From positions 62,001-126,000 of the forward strand of contig NZ_JACJSP010000012.1 of the NCBI RefSeq assembly GCF_014698235.1: a DNA stretch of 64,000 nucleotides, written 5' to 3'. This document shows, one piece after another, positions 45,220-52,867 of the stretch. Made by a program: the position numbers and the translations under genes. This stretch comes from Limnothrix sp. FACHB-406 (GTDB taxonomy: Bacteria > Cyanobacteriota > Cyanobacteriia > CACIAM-69d). The notes below the pieces were generated by a model. That model searched no databases, was not told the DNA's origin, and saw nothing but the letters and a program-made list of their open reading frames with translations. Each line of letters begins with the position of its first letter. The first letter of the stretch is position 1.

Positions 45220-45813
45220 TTAACGTCGCCAAATGCCTTGAACTTGTGACCACCAAGCTTGGGGCCGATCGCTCGATCGCACCTGCCAGCTCAACATCGA
45301 TCGAATCAGGGGCCAACCACCCGATCGCAACGCCGCCGCCACATGCAGCCCCAAACACAACACCATCACCACCCAAGCCGCCAAATGTACGGAATACCAA
45401 ACATGGTGAAATTCCCCGGCCGGCAGCCATTCCTCCTTAATTTGTCGGCCGGAAACCACCGCCAGCCCTGCCGCCAACAACATCAACGTATTCGCCAGGC
45501 GATGGAGCGATCGCTTGGCTTGGCCCGCCTGTTGATTGCCCAGTTGTCGCAGCGCCGCGATCGAAAGCAACCGATGAGCACCCAAATAAAAGCTGTATAG
45601 CGCCAGCGGCAACAACATCACCAGGAAAAACAGACCGAATGTGCCGTGCAAGCCTTCAATGTCCGCGATCGGGGGCAACGGCAACCGTCCCCACCGGCCA
45701 TCGTAAGTGTTGTAGGTCAGGGCCGCCGTCACAATCGCCCCAATCCCCAAGCTGGCACTGATGCCATGCAAAAACCGCAATAACGAAGGTTGATAGGGCT
45801 GAGCCTTGGCCAT
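45220..45813 (-). CDS. Cytochrome-b-like four-helix membrane protein
   Basis: 197 residues from ATG 45813, which has GAGAGG upstream. Four hydrophobic segments are visible. Histidines lie at helix positions suited to heme b binding: FLHGISASLG, EGLHGTFGLFFL, RSLHRLANTLML, and the last helix HHVWYSVHLAAWVVMVLCLG ending in LHVAAAL. This fits a cytochrome b561/b6-like fold with paired His in helices 2 and 4. The substrate is not evident; cyanobacterial members are annotated as cytochrome b/b6-domain proteins. It may pass electrons from the plastoquinone pool or a periplasmic donor. It stands alone. Confidence 0.72.
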   Translation of the reverse strand: MAKAQPYQPSLLRFLHGISASLGIGAIVTAALTYNTYDGRWGRLPLPPIADIEGLHGTFGLFFLVMLLPLALYSFYLGAHRLLSIAALRQLGNQQAGQAKRSLHRLANTLMLLAAGLAVVSGRQIKEEWLPAGEFHHVWYSVHLAAWVVMVLCLGLHVAAALRSGGWPLIRSMLSWQVRSSDRPQAWWSQVQGIWRR

Positions 45814-45828
45814 GAATTTTCCTCTCAA

Positions 45829-46553
45829 GTCATCCTGACTAACTGAAAAAGATTGTCGTGCAAAACCATCTCACTGGTTGAATGCCGTTCCAATAGTTTA
45901 AGGAATTCCAGAAGAAATGAGTTGTGGAATGGGCTGCGTAACGATAAAAAATCATCACTCGCTGAGAGGCAAGGTTAAGGATCAAGAGAACACCCCAATA
46001 GCATTTTGGAGCACTTGCAATCCCTCAAGAAATTACAGGAGATAGGGTTCAAAATTTTAACTTAAGATTCAAGTTTAATTCATTTTCTATTCATTATTAT
46101 TTCATTTTTTAATCAATATAAATTCATCACTGCTGATCTTAAAAATTATCGCACTACTACCATAACAGGTTAAATCACGCCATAATTGCTTGAAATGCTC
46201 TGCCAGTTCATTTTCTAATCTAGTTCTCTAATTGAAATTAAGAGACATTATTAATCTGAAGAAGAAAAGCATGATTATCTTGCTCAAAATCTTTTTCTAA
46301 TGGACTTAATTTTATCAGCCCACTGAAGCAAACTTGAATCAGAAAAAATGAATTAAAAATGAATTAAAAATAGACCAATAAAAATGAATTGAATATGAAA
46401 CAAAGAAATCAAAAGTTTGTCTATAATGACACTGTTTCAGAACAGAGATAAAAATTTCCGATTTTATGATTGATGAATGATCTCTGATGAAGAATCAAGC
46501 ATTTTTATAAACATCCCTGATACCCAACTCAACTCAATTCCCCAACAACCGCC
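45829..46553. other. AT-rich divergent region upstream of mntP
   Basis: 725 bp separating divergent genes. It is strongly AT-rich from about 46020 to 46500, with AATGAATTAAAAATGAATTAAAAA and related words. This is far from the GC content of the adjacent genes. A TATAAT is at 46422-46427. I looked for a yybP-ykoY (manganese) riboswitch and did not see its conserved core. No coding sequence is supported. Confidence 0.5.
46422..46445 (+). promoter_or_regulatory. mntP promoter -10 with adjacent inverted repeat
   Basis: TATAAT at 46422-46427 is followed by CTGTT-TCAG-AACAG at 46432-46445, so the inverted repeat would sit at the transcription start. This is the position expected of a repressor operator. 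The leader to the ATG at 46554 would be about 120 nt. Confidence 0.45.
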
Positions 46554-47126
46554 ATGGACATTTTAACGGCAGCTTCTTTAGGGCTAGGACTATCAGCAGA
46601 TGCCTTCGCGGTCTCTGTTTCCAGCGGCTTATCCATGAAGTATGCTCGCTGGCACAAAGCCATCAAAATTGCTCTGTTTTTTGGTGGGTTTCAAATGTTG
46701 ATGCCGATCTTGGGTTGGGGTCTGAGCCTGACCTGGCGATCGACCATTGAAGCCTACGATCAGTGGATTGCCTTCTTGTTGTTGGTGGCGATCGGGGCCA
46801 AGACCATTCGCGAAGCCCTGGGTAATGATGACGACAACCCCAGCGAGCAAGCCTGCAACCCCGCTGACACTAGAATGCTCACGGGCCTCGCGATCGCCAC
46901 GAGCATCGATGCTCTGGCGGCAGGTGTGGGGCTGACGGTGGTAAACACGCCCATCTTGCAAGTGGCCGGCGTGATTGGCCTCATCACCTTTGCAGTCTGC
47001 TTGGCGGGGGTCTTTTTAGGGAAGTCCTTTGGCTGCCGACTCTACTCCCACGTGGGCAAGGTAGAGATTGTGGGCGGTGCGATTCTGATTTTGCTTGGCT
47101 TCAAAATGTTACTAACTGCGGGATGA
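46554..47126 (+). CDS. mntP: Manganese efflux pump MntP
   Basis: 190 residues, typical for MntP (formerly YebN). Six membrane helices; the conserved acidic residues in helix 1, GLSADAFAVSVSSGLS, and the matching repeat in helix 4, IATSIDALAAGVGL, are both present and form the two halves of the internal duplication. A charged loop NDDDNPSEQACNP lies between the halves. It exports excess Mn2+ across the inner membrane. In a photosynthetic cell, where manganese is stored for photosystem II, this protects against overload. It is monocistronic, with an inverted repeat at the promoter and a strong terminator at 47195-47231. Confidence 0.93.
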   Translation: MDILTAASLGLGLSADAFAVSVSSGLSMKYARWHKAIKIALFFGGFQMLMPILGWGLSLTWRSTIEAYDQWIAFLLLVAIGAKTIREALGNDDDNPSEQACNPADTRMLTGLAIATSIDALAAGVGLTVVNTPILQVAGVIGLITFAVCLAGVFLGKSFGCRLYSHVGKVEIVGGAILILLGFKMLLTAG

Positions 47127-47565
47127 TTCGGCAAAGTGGCCATCATTATGTCAATAATTGAAATGGTATAGCAGGTATCAAGAACCTGTAGTTTGGGGAA
47201 GCTAATCTCGATTAGCTCCCCTCTTTTTATTTCAGAAAGCAGCTTTTCCTTCCTAAATAAACCTTGTTTCGTCAAATCTGGGTTCTAGCTGCCCAAATTG
47301 TCTACTACGAAAGCTTCACAGTTGCCTAACAGTTCTATAGCCGTTTAGGGTGACGTTCGCAACTAGGCCTAAACTCTGGCCCACAACAGGATTGCGGCGG
47401 AGGGAACCTGGCTTGGCGGGATGCAAATGGGTGCAAAAAAGAAGCGATCGCCTATCAGAGACGATCGCACGGGGGCAAGGGTAATTATTGCAACCTATTC
47501 AAGTACAACCAATACGGACAAGACCTGTCTCAATCAGACTGGCACAAGTCCCTAGGCACGGGGGC
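47127..47565. other. Intergenic region after mntP
   Basis: 439 bp between the convergent mntP and MscS genes. It contains the mntP terminator at 47195-47231 and mixed sequence without further supported features. Confidence 0.4.
47195..47231 (+). terminator. Rho-independent terminator of mntP
   Basis: GGGG-A-AGCTAATC pairs with GATTAGCT-CCCC (12 bp with one bulge, loop TC), ending at 47221, and is followed by TCTTTTTATTT. It is the clearest terminator in the window. Confidence 0.85.
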
Positions 47566-49695
47566 CTAACTGGTTTTGGCCGACGGGTCGATCGGGCCCG
47601 CATCCAGATCAGCTCCCGGATTGGGCGCGGAAGCGGTCATTCCATCCGCAATCGGGGCCGGGTCGCCGCCATCCTGATCGCGGGAAGCATGGGCATGGTG
47701 CGTGCCCTGGCCGTTACTGTCGGACTTTGGTGATTTGGTTGTGGTGGTTGTGGGGTCTGGGTTTCGGGACTGGGACTGCTGGGCCAGGGTGTCACGCTCC
47801 GCATTGTCGCGCTCCTCTGCCCGATCGCGCGCCCCATTGTCCTCCATTTCCAAAGGCACAATTGGAGCAGGTGGATCGGTTTGACCCATCAGGCCAATTT
47901 GGGCCGCATTAAAGGCAATTGCCACGCGCCGCCGAAATTCTCGGGCCGCGCCCCACTGTTGCAAGGGAGTGGTGCGAATCCAAACCCGCACCATGGAACC
48001 ACTGGCGGAAAACTCATCAATCCCCAGCACTTGGGGACGATCGAGCAAAATTTCTGACCACTGCGGATCCGCCGCCAAATCATCACTGAGCTGATTCAAA
48101 ATCGCCAGGGCTTGATCCAAGTCGGCTCCATAGGCGATCGGGATTCGCAAATCCGCTTGGGAATAGTGGTTGGACAGGTTGGCCACCGTACGGATTTCGC
48201 TGTTGGGAATCACAATCAGCCGCTGTTCTGCATCCCGCAGCTTCGTGACCCGCAGGGTGAGCGCCTCCACCCGCCCGGTCAGGTTGCCCACCGCGATCGC
48301 GTCGCCCACGGAAAATTGATCCTCCGCCAAAATCAAAAACCCGTTAATCGCATCCTTAATCAGGTTTTGGGAAGCCAGCGACAGGGCCACCCCAATTAAC
48401 CCCGCCCCGGCAATCAGTGGCCCCACATCTACGCCAATGCCAGCCAGGCCAACGATCGCCCCCAAAATGACCAGCAACACGGTCAGGAAACTTTTGAGGA
48501 TGCTGGATAGGGTGAGGACGCGCTGTTGCAAACGGGGGCGAGTGCGGGGAGCAATTTGGGTTCCGGCCGTGAGGATCGCCGTTGCCCGATCGACAGCGAT
48601 GTAACTCAACAAAATTGCAATGTAGGTGACCAGGGTGGCCAAACCCAGCTTGAGGTAGGCCTCAAGGGCATCAAAGATTCGGGCCTGGAGCCAGCGGGTG
48701 GCGGGAAAGTTACCCAACACCCACAAACTGGCGGTGGCCCATACGGAAGGCTGGGCAATTTGAATCAGAATCCGCCCGATCGCCAGCCAATGGTCTCGGC
48801 GCTGGCGTTGCAACCAAGCGGCCAGGGGAAAACTGTCGTTGGGTTTCGGGTCAACGGGCGGGGTGCTGTGGCTGAGTCGATCGAGCCGTTGCAGACCCCA
48901 ACCCAACATCAGATGGGCCCCCAAGGCTACTAACCAAATGGCCAAGCTCGATCGCACCTGTTGCCCCAAGGCCGTCGGTTGTCGATCAGCCCGGGCCTGT
49001 TGCAAAGATTCCTCAATGGCCGTTTTCACGGAAGTGGCATAGATTCGGGGCTGGGTGAGCTGGGTTCCCGCATCCAGGGCCGTCACCGTCATGATGTAGC
49101 GACCATTGACCAAAATTCGAGGCGCATCAACCAAGGCCGTAGCAGGCAAGGCCGTAGTGGGCAAGGGCGCAGCCGGGGTCGCCGGAGCAACAACGGCGGG
49201 AGCCGACCCCGAGCCGGGAACCGCCGCATTGGAATTGGGAGCCGCAGCGGGGGCAGACGCGCTGAGTTCGATCGTGACCGCCAACGATCCCTTGGGGTCG
49301 CTGAGGAAGCGATCGCCCGCTCCCTGTAGCTGGGTGGTGATGGTGGCAGTCCGCCGAGCCAACTCCTTGGGGGGAGCCGCAATCTGGAATACTGGCCGCC
49401 CATCAAATTCAATCCATGCGGCTTGGGGGCGATCGGCCTCAGCTCCCACCCAAGGAGCAGCCCAAGGCTGAATGAAGCTATTGGCCCAGTTGGTTTCCAG
49501 GGTCGAGCCAGCCGCCGCAGGAGCCTGAGCATTCAGGGGACTGCTGGCCCCCAACCAGAGGATCAGCCCCAGGACGATCGCCCCCAATGGCCAGCGTCGT
49601 CCTGCCGATCGCCCCGAGCGACGTTGGATGATGGTTCGGATTGCTCGCTGGATTGCTCTCTGGATCACGTTGGGGATTCCGATCAAGGTCGGCAA
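47566..49695 (-). CDS. MscS-family mechanosensitive channel with long N- and C-extensions
   Basis: 709 residues, starting at TTG 49695; GTG 49668 is an alternative. A signal-like hydrophobic segment at about 37-57 precedes a large Ala/Pro-rich periplasmic region to about 220. Further helices lead to the MscS core at about 440-500: GIGVDVGPLIAGAGLIGVAL followed by SLASQNLIKDAINGFLILAE, the pore-lining helix 3 and the start of the beta domain. The cytoplasmic vestibule includes VIPNSEIRTVANLSNHY and ADLRIPIAYGADLDQ. The C-terminal 110 residues are disordered, with Arg/Asp-rich and Thr/Ser-rich stretches. Such channels release solutes on hypoosmotic shock. The nearest gene upstream is a Nudix hydrolase. 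Confidence 0.87.
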   Translation of the reverse strand: MPTLIGIPNVIQRAIQRAIRTIIQRRSGRSAGRRWPLGAIVLGLILWLGASSPLNAQAPAAAGSTLETNWANSFIQPWAAPWVGAEADRPQAAWIEFDGRPVFQIAAPPKELARRTATITTQLQGAGDRFLSDPKGSLAVTIELSASAPAAAPNSNAAVPGSGSAPAVVAPATPAAPLPTTALPATALVDAPRILVNGRYIMTVTALDAGTQLTQPRIYATSVKTAIEESLQQARADRQPTALGQQVRSSLAIWLVALGAHLMLGWGLQRLDRLSHSTPPVDPKPNDSFPLAAWLQRQRRDHWLAIGRILIQIAQPSVWATASLWVLGNFPATRWLQARIFDALEAYLKLGLATLVTYIAILLSYIAVDRATAILTAGTQIAPRTRPRLQQRVLTLSSILKSFLTVLLVILGAIVGLAGIGVDVGPLIAGAGLIGVALSLASQNLIKDAINGFLILAEDQFSVGDAIAVGNLTGRVEALTLRVTKLRDAEQRLIVIPNSEIRTVANLSNHYSQADLRIPIAYGADLDQALAILNQLSDDLAADPQWSEILLDRPQVLGIDEFSASGSMVRVWIRTTPLQQWGAAREFRRRVAIAFNAAQIGLMGQTDPPAPIVPLEMEDNGARDRAEERDNAERDTLAQQSQSRNPDPTTTTTKSPKSDSNGQGTHHAHASRDQDGGDPAPIADGMTASAPNPGADLDAGPIDPSAKTS

Positions 49696-49732
49696 TTGGA
49701 ATGGACTTCAATAAATTAATCAATAATTAATA

Positions 49733-49779
49733 TTGATCGAGGCATTGATCGAAATATTGATCGAAATCATGTTGATCGA
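49733..49779. repeat. TTGATCGA repeats, 12-bp period
   Basis: TTGATCGA occurs at 49733, 49745, 49757 and 49772 (spacing 12, 12, 15 bp), with related GAATCGAAATC and TCGATC words around. It fills the 111-bp gap between the Nudix stop and the MscS start. Confidence 0.65.
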
Positions 49780-49806
49780 AGTGAATCGAAATCTCGATCA
49801 GACGCT

Positions 49807-50412
49807 TCACTTGCTCAACTGATCGCAAGCCCGCCCGATCGCCAATAGAGCTTCATCCATCGGGCCCTGGCCCGTCACCCACTGGGGCAACTCACTCGAT
49901 CGCACCCAAGCCCATTCGGAATATTCATCCTCGCTGAGTTGCACCTGGGCCGCCTGGGTTGCCGTCAGCCTCACGGCAAAGGTCAGATTCACGCTGTGTA
50001 ACCCTTCCTCGGCCGGGGGTTGCGATCGCTCCGCAAATTCCGTGGAATAGGCCCCAATCCACTGCAACTGGCTGGGCAAAATTTCTAGGCCAGCTTCCTC
50101 CTTCGCCTTGCGGATGGCGGTGTGCTGGGGACTTTCGCCGGGAAACATTCGCCCACCCACCAACCACCAACCCACCCGGGGCGGCCGTCGTCGAAAGCCC
50201 AAAAGCCGTCGATCGCCCTCGCAGAACAACAAATCCACACAGGTAATCACCAAAGCGCTCAGGGCCTGGCCATAGGCGATCGCATCCAAATAGGGCCGGG
50301 GCGATCGCGTCCCCCGAGGCTCCGAATCCTGTTCCAAATCCCGTTCCGAGTAATGCGCTGGTTCCATTCGTCGGTTGCTGTCCTGAATTGGCTGTCTTGA
50401 ACTGGCTATCAC
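49807..50412 (-). CDS. Nudix hydrolase with an altered Nudix box
   Basis: 201 residues (a start at 50367 would give 186). The N-terminal 45 residues are polar. The Nudix motif is GGRMFPGESPQHTAIRKAKE followed by EAGLEI. The spacing G-x5-E-x7-R is right, but the residue after Arg is Lys where the consensus has Glu (RE-U-x-EE becomes RK-A-K-EE). The upstream strand VGWWLVGGR and downstream LQWIGAYSTEF resemble the GDP-mannose mannosyl hydrolase subgroup, which also deviates at this point. The substrate is probably a nucleotide sugar. It follows an MscS gene in the same direction. Confidence 0.8.
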   Translation of the reverse strand: MIASSRQPIQDSNRRMEPAHYSERDLEQDSEPRGTRSPRPYLDAIAYGQALSALVITCVDLLFCEGDRRLLGFRRRPPRVGWWLVGGRMFPGESPQHTAIRKAKEEAGLEILPSQLQWIGAYSTEFAERSQPPAEEGLHSVNLTFAVRLTATQAAQVQLSEDEYSEWAWVRSSELPQWVTGQGPMDEALLAIGRACDQLSK

Positions 50413-50554
50413 TGGCTATTTTGAATTGCCGGCCCCGGGCGATCGGGTGTGGATTCGCCCCAACCACCCAAAACTTCGTCACTCCATGGCCGCGATCGCC
50501 AACCCGCCGTTTAGAATGAGTTAACAAAGTTTTACACCACCCCTATCCTCCTCC

Positions 50555-51187
50555 ATGCTCGCTTTGATTCCCGAGCTGATTACGCTCGAAACTATCGAAG
50601 CGCTCGCGCAAGAATATGGCTACTGGGCCGTATTCCTGGGAATTGCCCTGGAAAACGCCGGTATCCCCCTGCCGGGCGAAACCATCACCCTTGTGGGCGG
50701 TTTTTTGGCGGGCAGTGGCGAATTGAGCTATGGCGGCGTTCTGGGAACGGCCATCGGCGGCGCAATTTTGGGCGACAACCTGGGCTACTGGCTGGGCCGC
50801 TGGGGCGGTTGGTCGCTGTTGGTGCGGCTGGGCAAACTCTTCCGAATTGGTGAAGAGAAGCTGGAAGGCGCTCGCGAGCAATTTAGCAACAACGCCGGTA
50901 AGGCCGTGTTTTGGGGCCGGTTCGTGGCTCTGCTGCGGATTTTTGCGGGCCCCATGGCGGGCTTGGTGGAAATGCCCTATGGCAAATTTTTGGCCTATAA
51001 CGCAGCCGGGGCCGCCGTTTGGGCCGGAGTCACGGTCACAGCGGCCTACTTCTGCGGGCGGCTGGTGTCCTTGGAAACCCTGATGAGCTGGGCTAGTCAG
51101 TTCACTTGGGTGGCGCTGCTGGCGATCGGGCTAGTGGTGGCCGTGTCCCTGTGGCTCGAAAACCGCAAATCCACACCATTGGGCTAG
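50555..51187 (+). CDS. DedA-family membrane protein
   Basis: 210 residues. It has the DedA (SNARE-associated/VTT) pattern: EYGYWAVFLGIALENAGIPL, LPGETITLVGGFLAGSG, the re-entrant GAILGDNLGYWLGRWGG, and WGRFVALLRIFAGPMAGLVE with the conserved Arg/Pro. Four or five hydrophobic segments. DedA proteins are thought to flip or recycle lipid carriers and undecaprenyl phosphate at the inner membrane. The SDR gene begins 17 bp downstream, so the two are probably one operon. A TAGAAT at about 50513 could be the -10. Confidence 0.9.
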   Translation: MLALIPELITLETIEALAQEYGYWAVFLGIALENAGIPLPGETITLVGGFLAGSGELSYGGVLGTAIGGAILGDNLGYWLGRWGGWSLLVRLGKLFRIGEEKLEGAREQFSNNAGKAVFWGRFVALLRIFAGPMAGLVEMPYGKFLAYNAAGAAVWAGVTVTAAYFCGRLVSLETLMSWASQFTWVALLAIGLVVAVSLWLENRKSTPLG

Positions 51188-51204
51188 GACAGCAGGGGGC
51201 GATC

Positions 51205-52170
51205 GTGCGGGTATTCGTGACCGGTGCAACGGGATTTACCGGGTCTCATTTGGTGCGGGCCCTGGTGAAACGGGGCGATCGGGTGGTGGCCCTGGTGCGG
51301 CCCCGGGCGGATCGATCGCGCCTGGCCGGCCTGCCCATTGAAATCATTGAAGGCGATCTTCAGCAGCCCGCTGCCCTGGCCCAAGGGATGGCCGAAGCGG
51401 ACTGGGTGTTTCACACGGCGGCCTATGTGGAATTGGGCCTGGTGGACAGCGAAAAAATGTGGCAAACCAACGTGGAAGGAACCCGCCAAGTACTGGCGGC
51501 AGCCCAGGCCGCTGGGGTGAAGCGGTTGGTTTATTGCAGCACGATCGGGGTGTTTGGCCACACCTTTGGTCAAGTGGTGGACGAAACATTCCAGCGGGTG
51601 CAGGCTCAGTTTGATTCCGCCTACGACCACACCAAATATGAAGCCCAAGTGCTGGTCGATCGCGCGGCCCAAAACGGTCTGGACACCATCAGCGTCATGC
51701 CCTCCGGCATTTTTGGTGGCGATGATCCACACTTTGGCCCCGTCCTGCGCCAATTTCTACGCGGGAAATTGCCCTTTTGGGTCGGGGGCGATCGCCCCAC
51801 CGGGATTGTGCATGTGGATGACCTGGTGGCGGGCATGATCTTGGCGGCCGAACGGGGCACACCGGGCGGCTGGTATATCCTCTCGGCTGGAGAATGCCCC
51901 ACGCGGGAAATGTTTCGGATGGTGGGCGAGACGGCTGAAATCCCTCCCCCCAAGGAAGTGCCCGCCTGGTTGGTGCGAATTTTGGGGGCAATTCTCGACC
52001 CGATCGGGCGGTTATTTCGTTGGCAACCACCCCTCAGCCGCGAGCGTGTTCGCTACATCTACGATCGCTGTGTGCGAGTGGATGCCACCAAAGCCCGTCA
52101 AGAGCTGGGCTGGCAACCCCGAGCGCTGGCCCAAACCCTCCGGGACGTGGTGGCCGAAATGGTTGAATAG
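51205..52170 (+). CDS. NAD-dependent epimerase/dehydratase (extended SDR)
   Basis: 321 residues from GTG 51205, which has AGGGGG just upstream; a longer reading from 51106 overlaps the DedA gene. The Rossmann motif is VTGATGFTGSHLV. The extended-SDR active site is Ser in RLVYCSTIGVFG and Y-x3-K in YDHTKYEAQ. Similar proteins include dihydroflavonol 4-reductase-like and hopanoid-associated sugar epimerases (HpnA). The C-terminal part has WVGGDRPTGIVHVDDLVAGM, typical of the HpnA-like group. The likely substrate is a nucleotide sugar or small hydroxyl compound; specificity is not determined. Confidence 0.87.
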   Translation: MRVFVTGATGFTGSHLVRALVKRGDRVVALVRPRADRSRLAGLPIEIIEGDLQQPAALAQGMAEADWVFHTAAYVELGLVDSEKMWQTNVEGTRQVLAAAQAAGVKRLVYCSTIGVFGHTFGQVVDETFQRVQAQFDSAYDHTKYEAQVLVDRAAQNGLDTISVMPSGIFGGDDPHFGPVLRQFLRGKLPFWVGGDRPTGIVHVDDLVAGMILAAERGTPGGWYILSAGECPTREMFRMVGETAEIPPPKEVPAWLVRILGAILDPIGRLFRWQPPLSRERVRYIYDRCVRVDATKARQELGWQPRALAQTLRDVVAEMVE

Positions 52171-52192
52171 GAAAAGCCTTAACGAGGACAAA

Positions 52193-52219
52193 GACAAGGG
52201 GCTTAAGCCTCTTGCTCCC
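52193..52219. repeat. Dispersed palindromic element, copy C (inverted)
   Basis: Core GGGGCTTAAGCCTC with left flank GACAA and right flank GCTCCC. It is the reverse complement of copy A at 27475-27501 apart from one mismatch. It begins 23 bp after the SDR stop, the same relationship copy A has to the LysE-type gene. Confidence 0.7.
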
Positions 52220-52326
52220 AAGATCCGCTAACGATCGCGCCCAATATTTCGCCTGGGTTGCATCCCAACTCCAACCGGCTTTCGTAACCCCAAAACAGCA
52301 AAATCGATTTCAAACCATCCAGACCC

Positions 52327-52638
52327 ATGAGCGACTCGGCAACCGCAGCCCCCGAAAATCCGTTCACGGCCCAAGTGAGCGATCGAATCTGTAAACACAT
52401 GAACGATGACCACGCCGACGCGGTGTTGGTCTATGCCCAATATTTCGGCCAGATCACGACGGCCACCAGCGCCCGAATGCGGTCGATCGACGCGGCTGGC
52501 ATGGACTTAGCCGTGGAAGTGGACGGCCATCTCCAGCCCCTGCGCATCGAATTCAAAGCACCTTTGGCCGATGCAAAGGCCGCCCATCATGTTTTGGTAG
52601 ACATGATTAAAGAGGCGCAACAGGCCAGCGATCGCTAA
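52327..52638 (+). CDS. DUF2470 domain-containing protein
   Basis: 103 residues. It is a single DUF2470 domain: SDRICKHMNDDHADAVLVYA with the conserved H-M-N-x-D-H, then GMDLAVEVDGHLQPLRIEF and the closing helix AHHVLVDMIKEAQQ. In HugZ and related heme oxygenases this domain follows the split-barrel domain and contributes His residues. As a stand-alone cyanobacterial protein it probably binds heme, iron or a tetrapyrrole; this is inference. It is cytosolic and monocistronic. Confidence 0.85.
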   Translation: MSDSATAAPENPFTAQVSDRICKHMNDDHADAVLVYAQYFGQITTATSARMRSIDAAGMDLAVEVDGHLQPLRIEFKAPLADAKAAHHVLVDMIKEAQQASDR

Positions 52639-52771
52639 TCTAGCAATGGCCCCGACCATCAGCCGCTAGCGCCGTCCACAAGGACTCAACGCCAAAATTA
52701 GCCACTAAAACCGAGATTTGTGGCGCAAAATACCCGATGGGGCCAATTTTTTGCAGCAAAGCCATTCATCG

Positions 52772-52814
52772 ACAGGATTGAGCCACTGAGCTATCCCTAG
52801 CCTCTCAATCCTGT
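52772..52814 (+). promoter_or_regulatory. 11-bp perfect inverted repeat before nnr
   Basis: ACAGGATTGAG (52772-52782) pairs with CTCAATCCTGT (52804-52814), loop 21 nt. There is no T-run after it. It lies 54 bp before the first nnr ATG and 134 bp after the DUF2470 stop; it may be an operator or leader structure. Confidence 0.5.
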
Positions 52815-52867
52815 ACGATCGGGTCTGGCTGGGTTGGCCAGTCCCTGCTCCGTGGTTTTGAGGAGGC

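Noticed and set aside
46020-46553. Possible yybP-ykoY manganese riboswitch upstream of mntP
   Set aside because: The conserved core of that riboswitch is not visible in either part of the leader.
51106-51204. Longer N-terminus for the SDR gene overlapping DedA
   Set aside because: The Rossmann motif follows GTG 51205 immediately, and a ribosome site fits that start; the extra segment has no matching fold.
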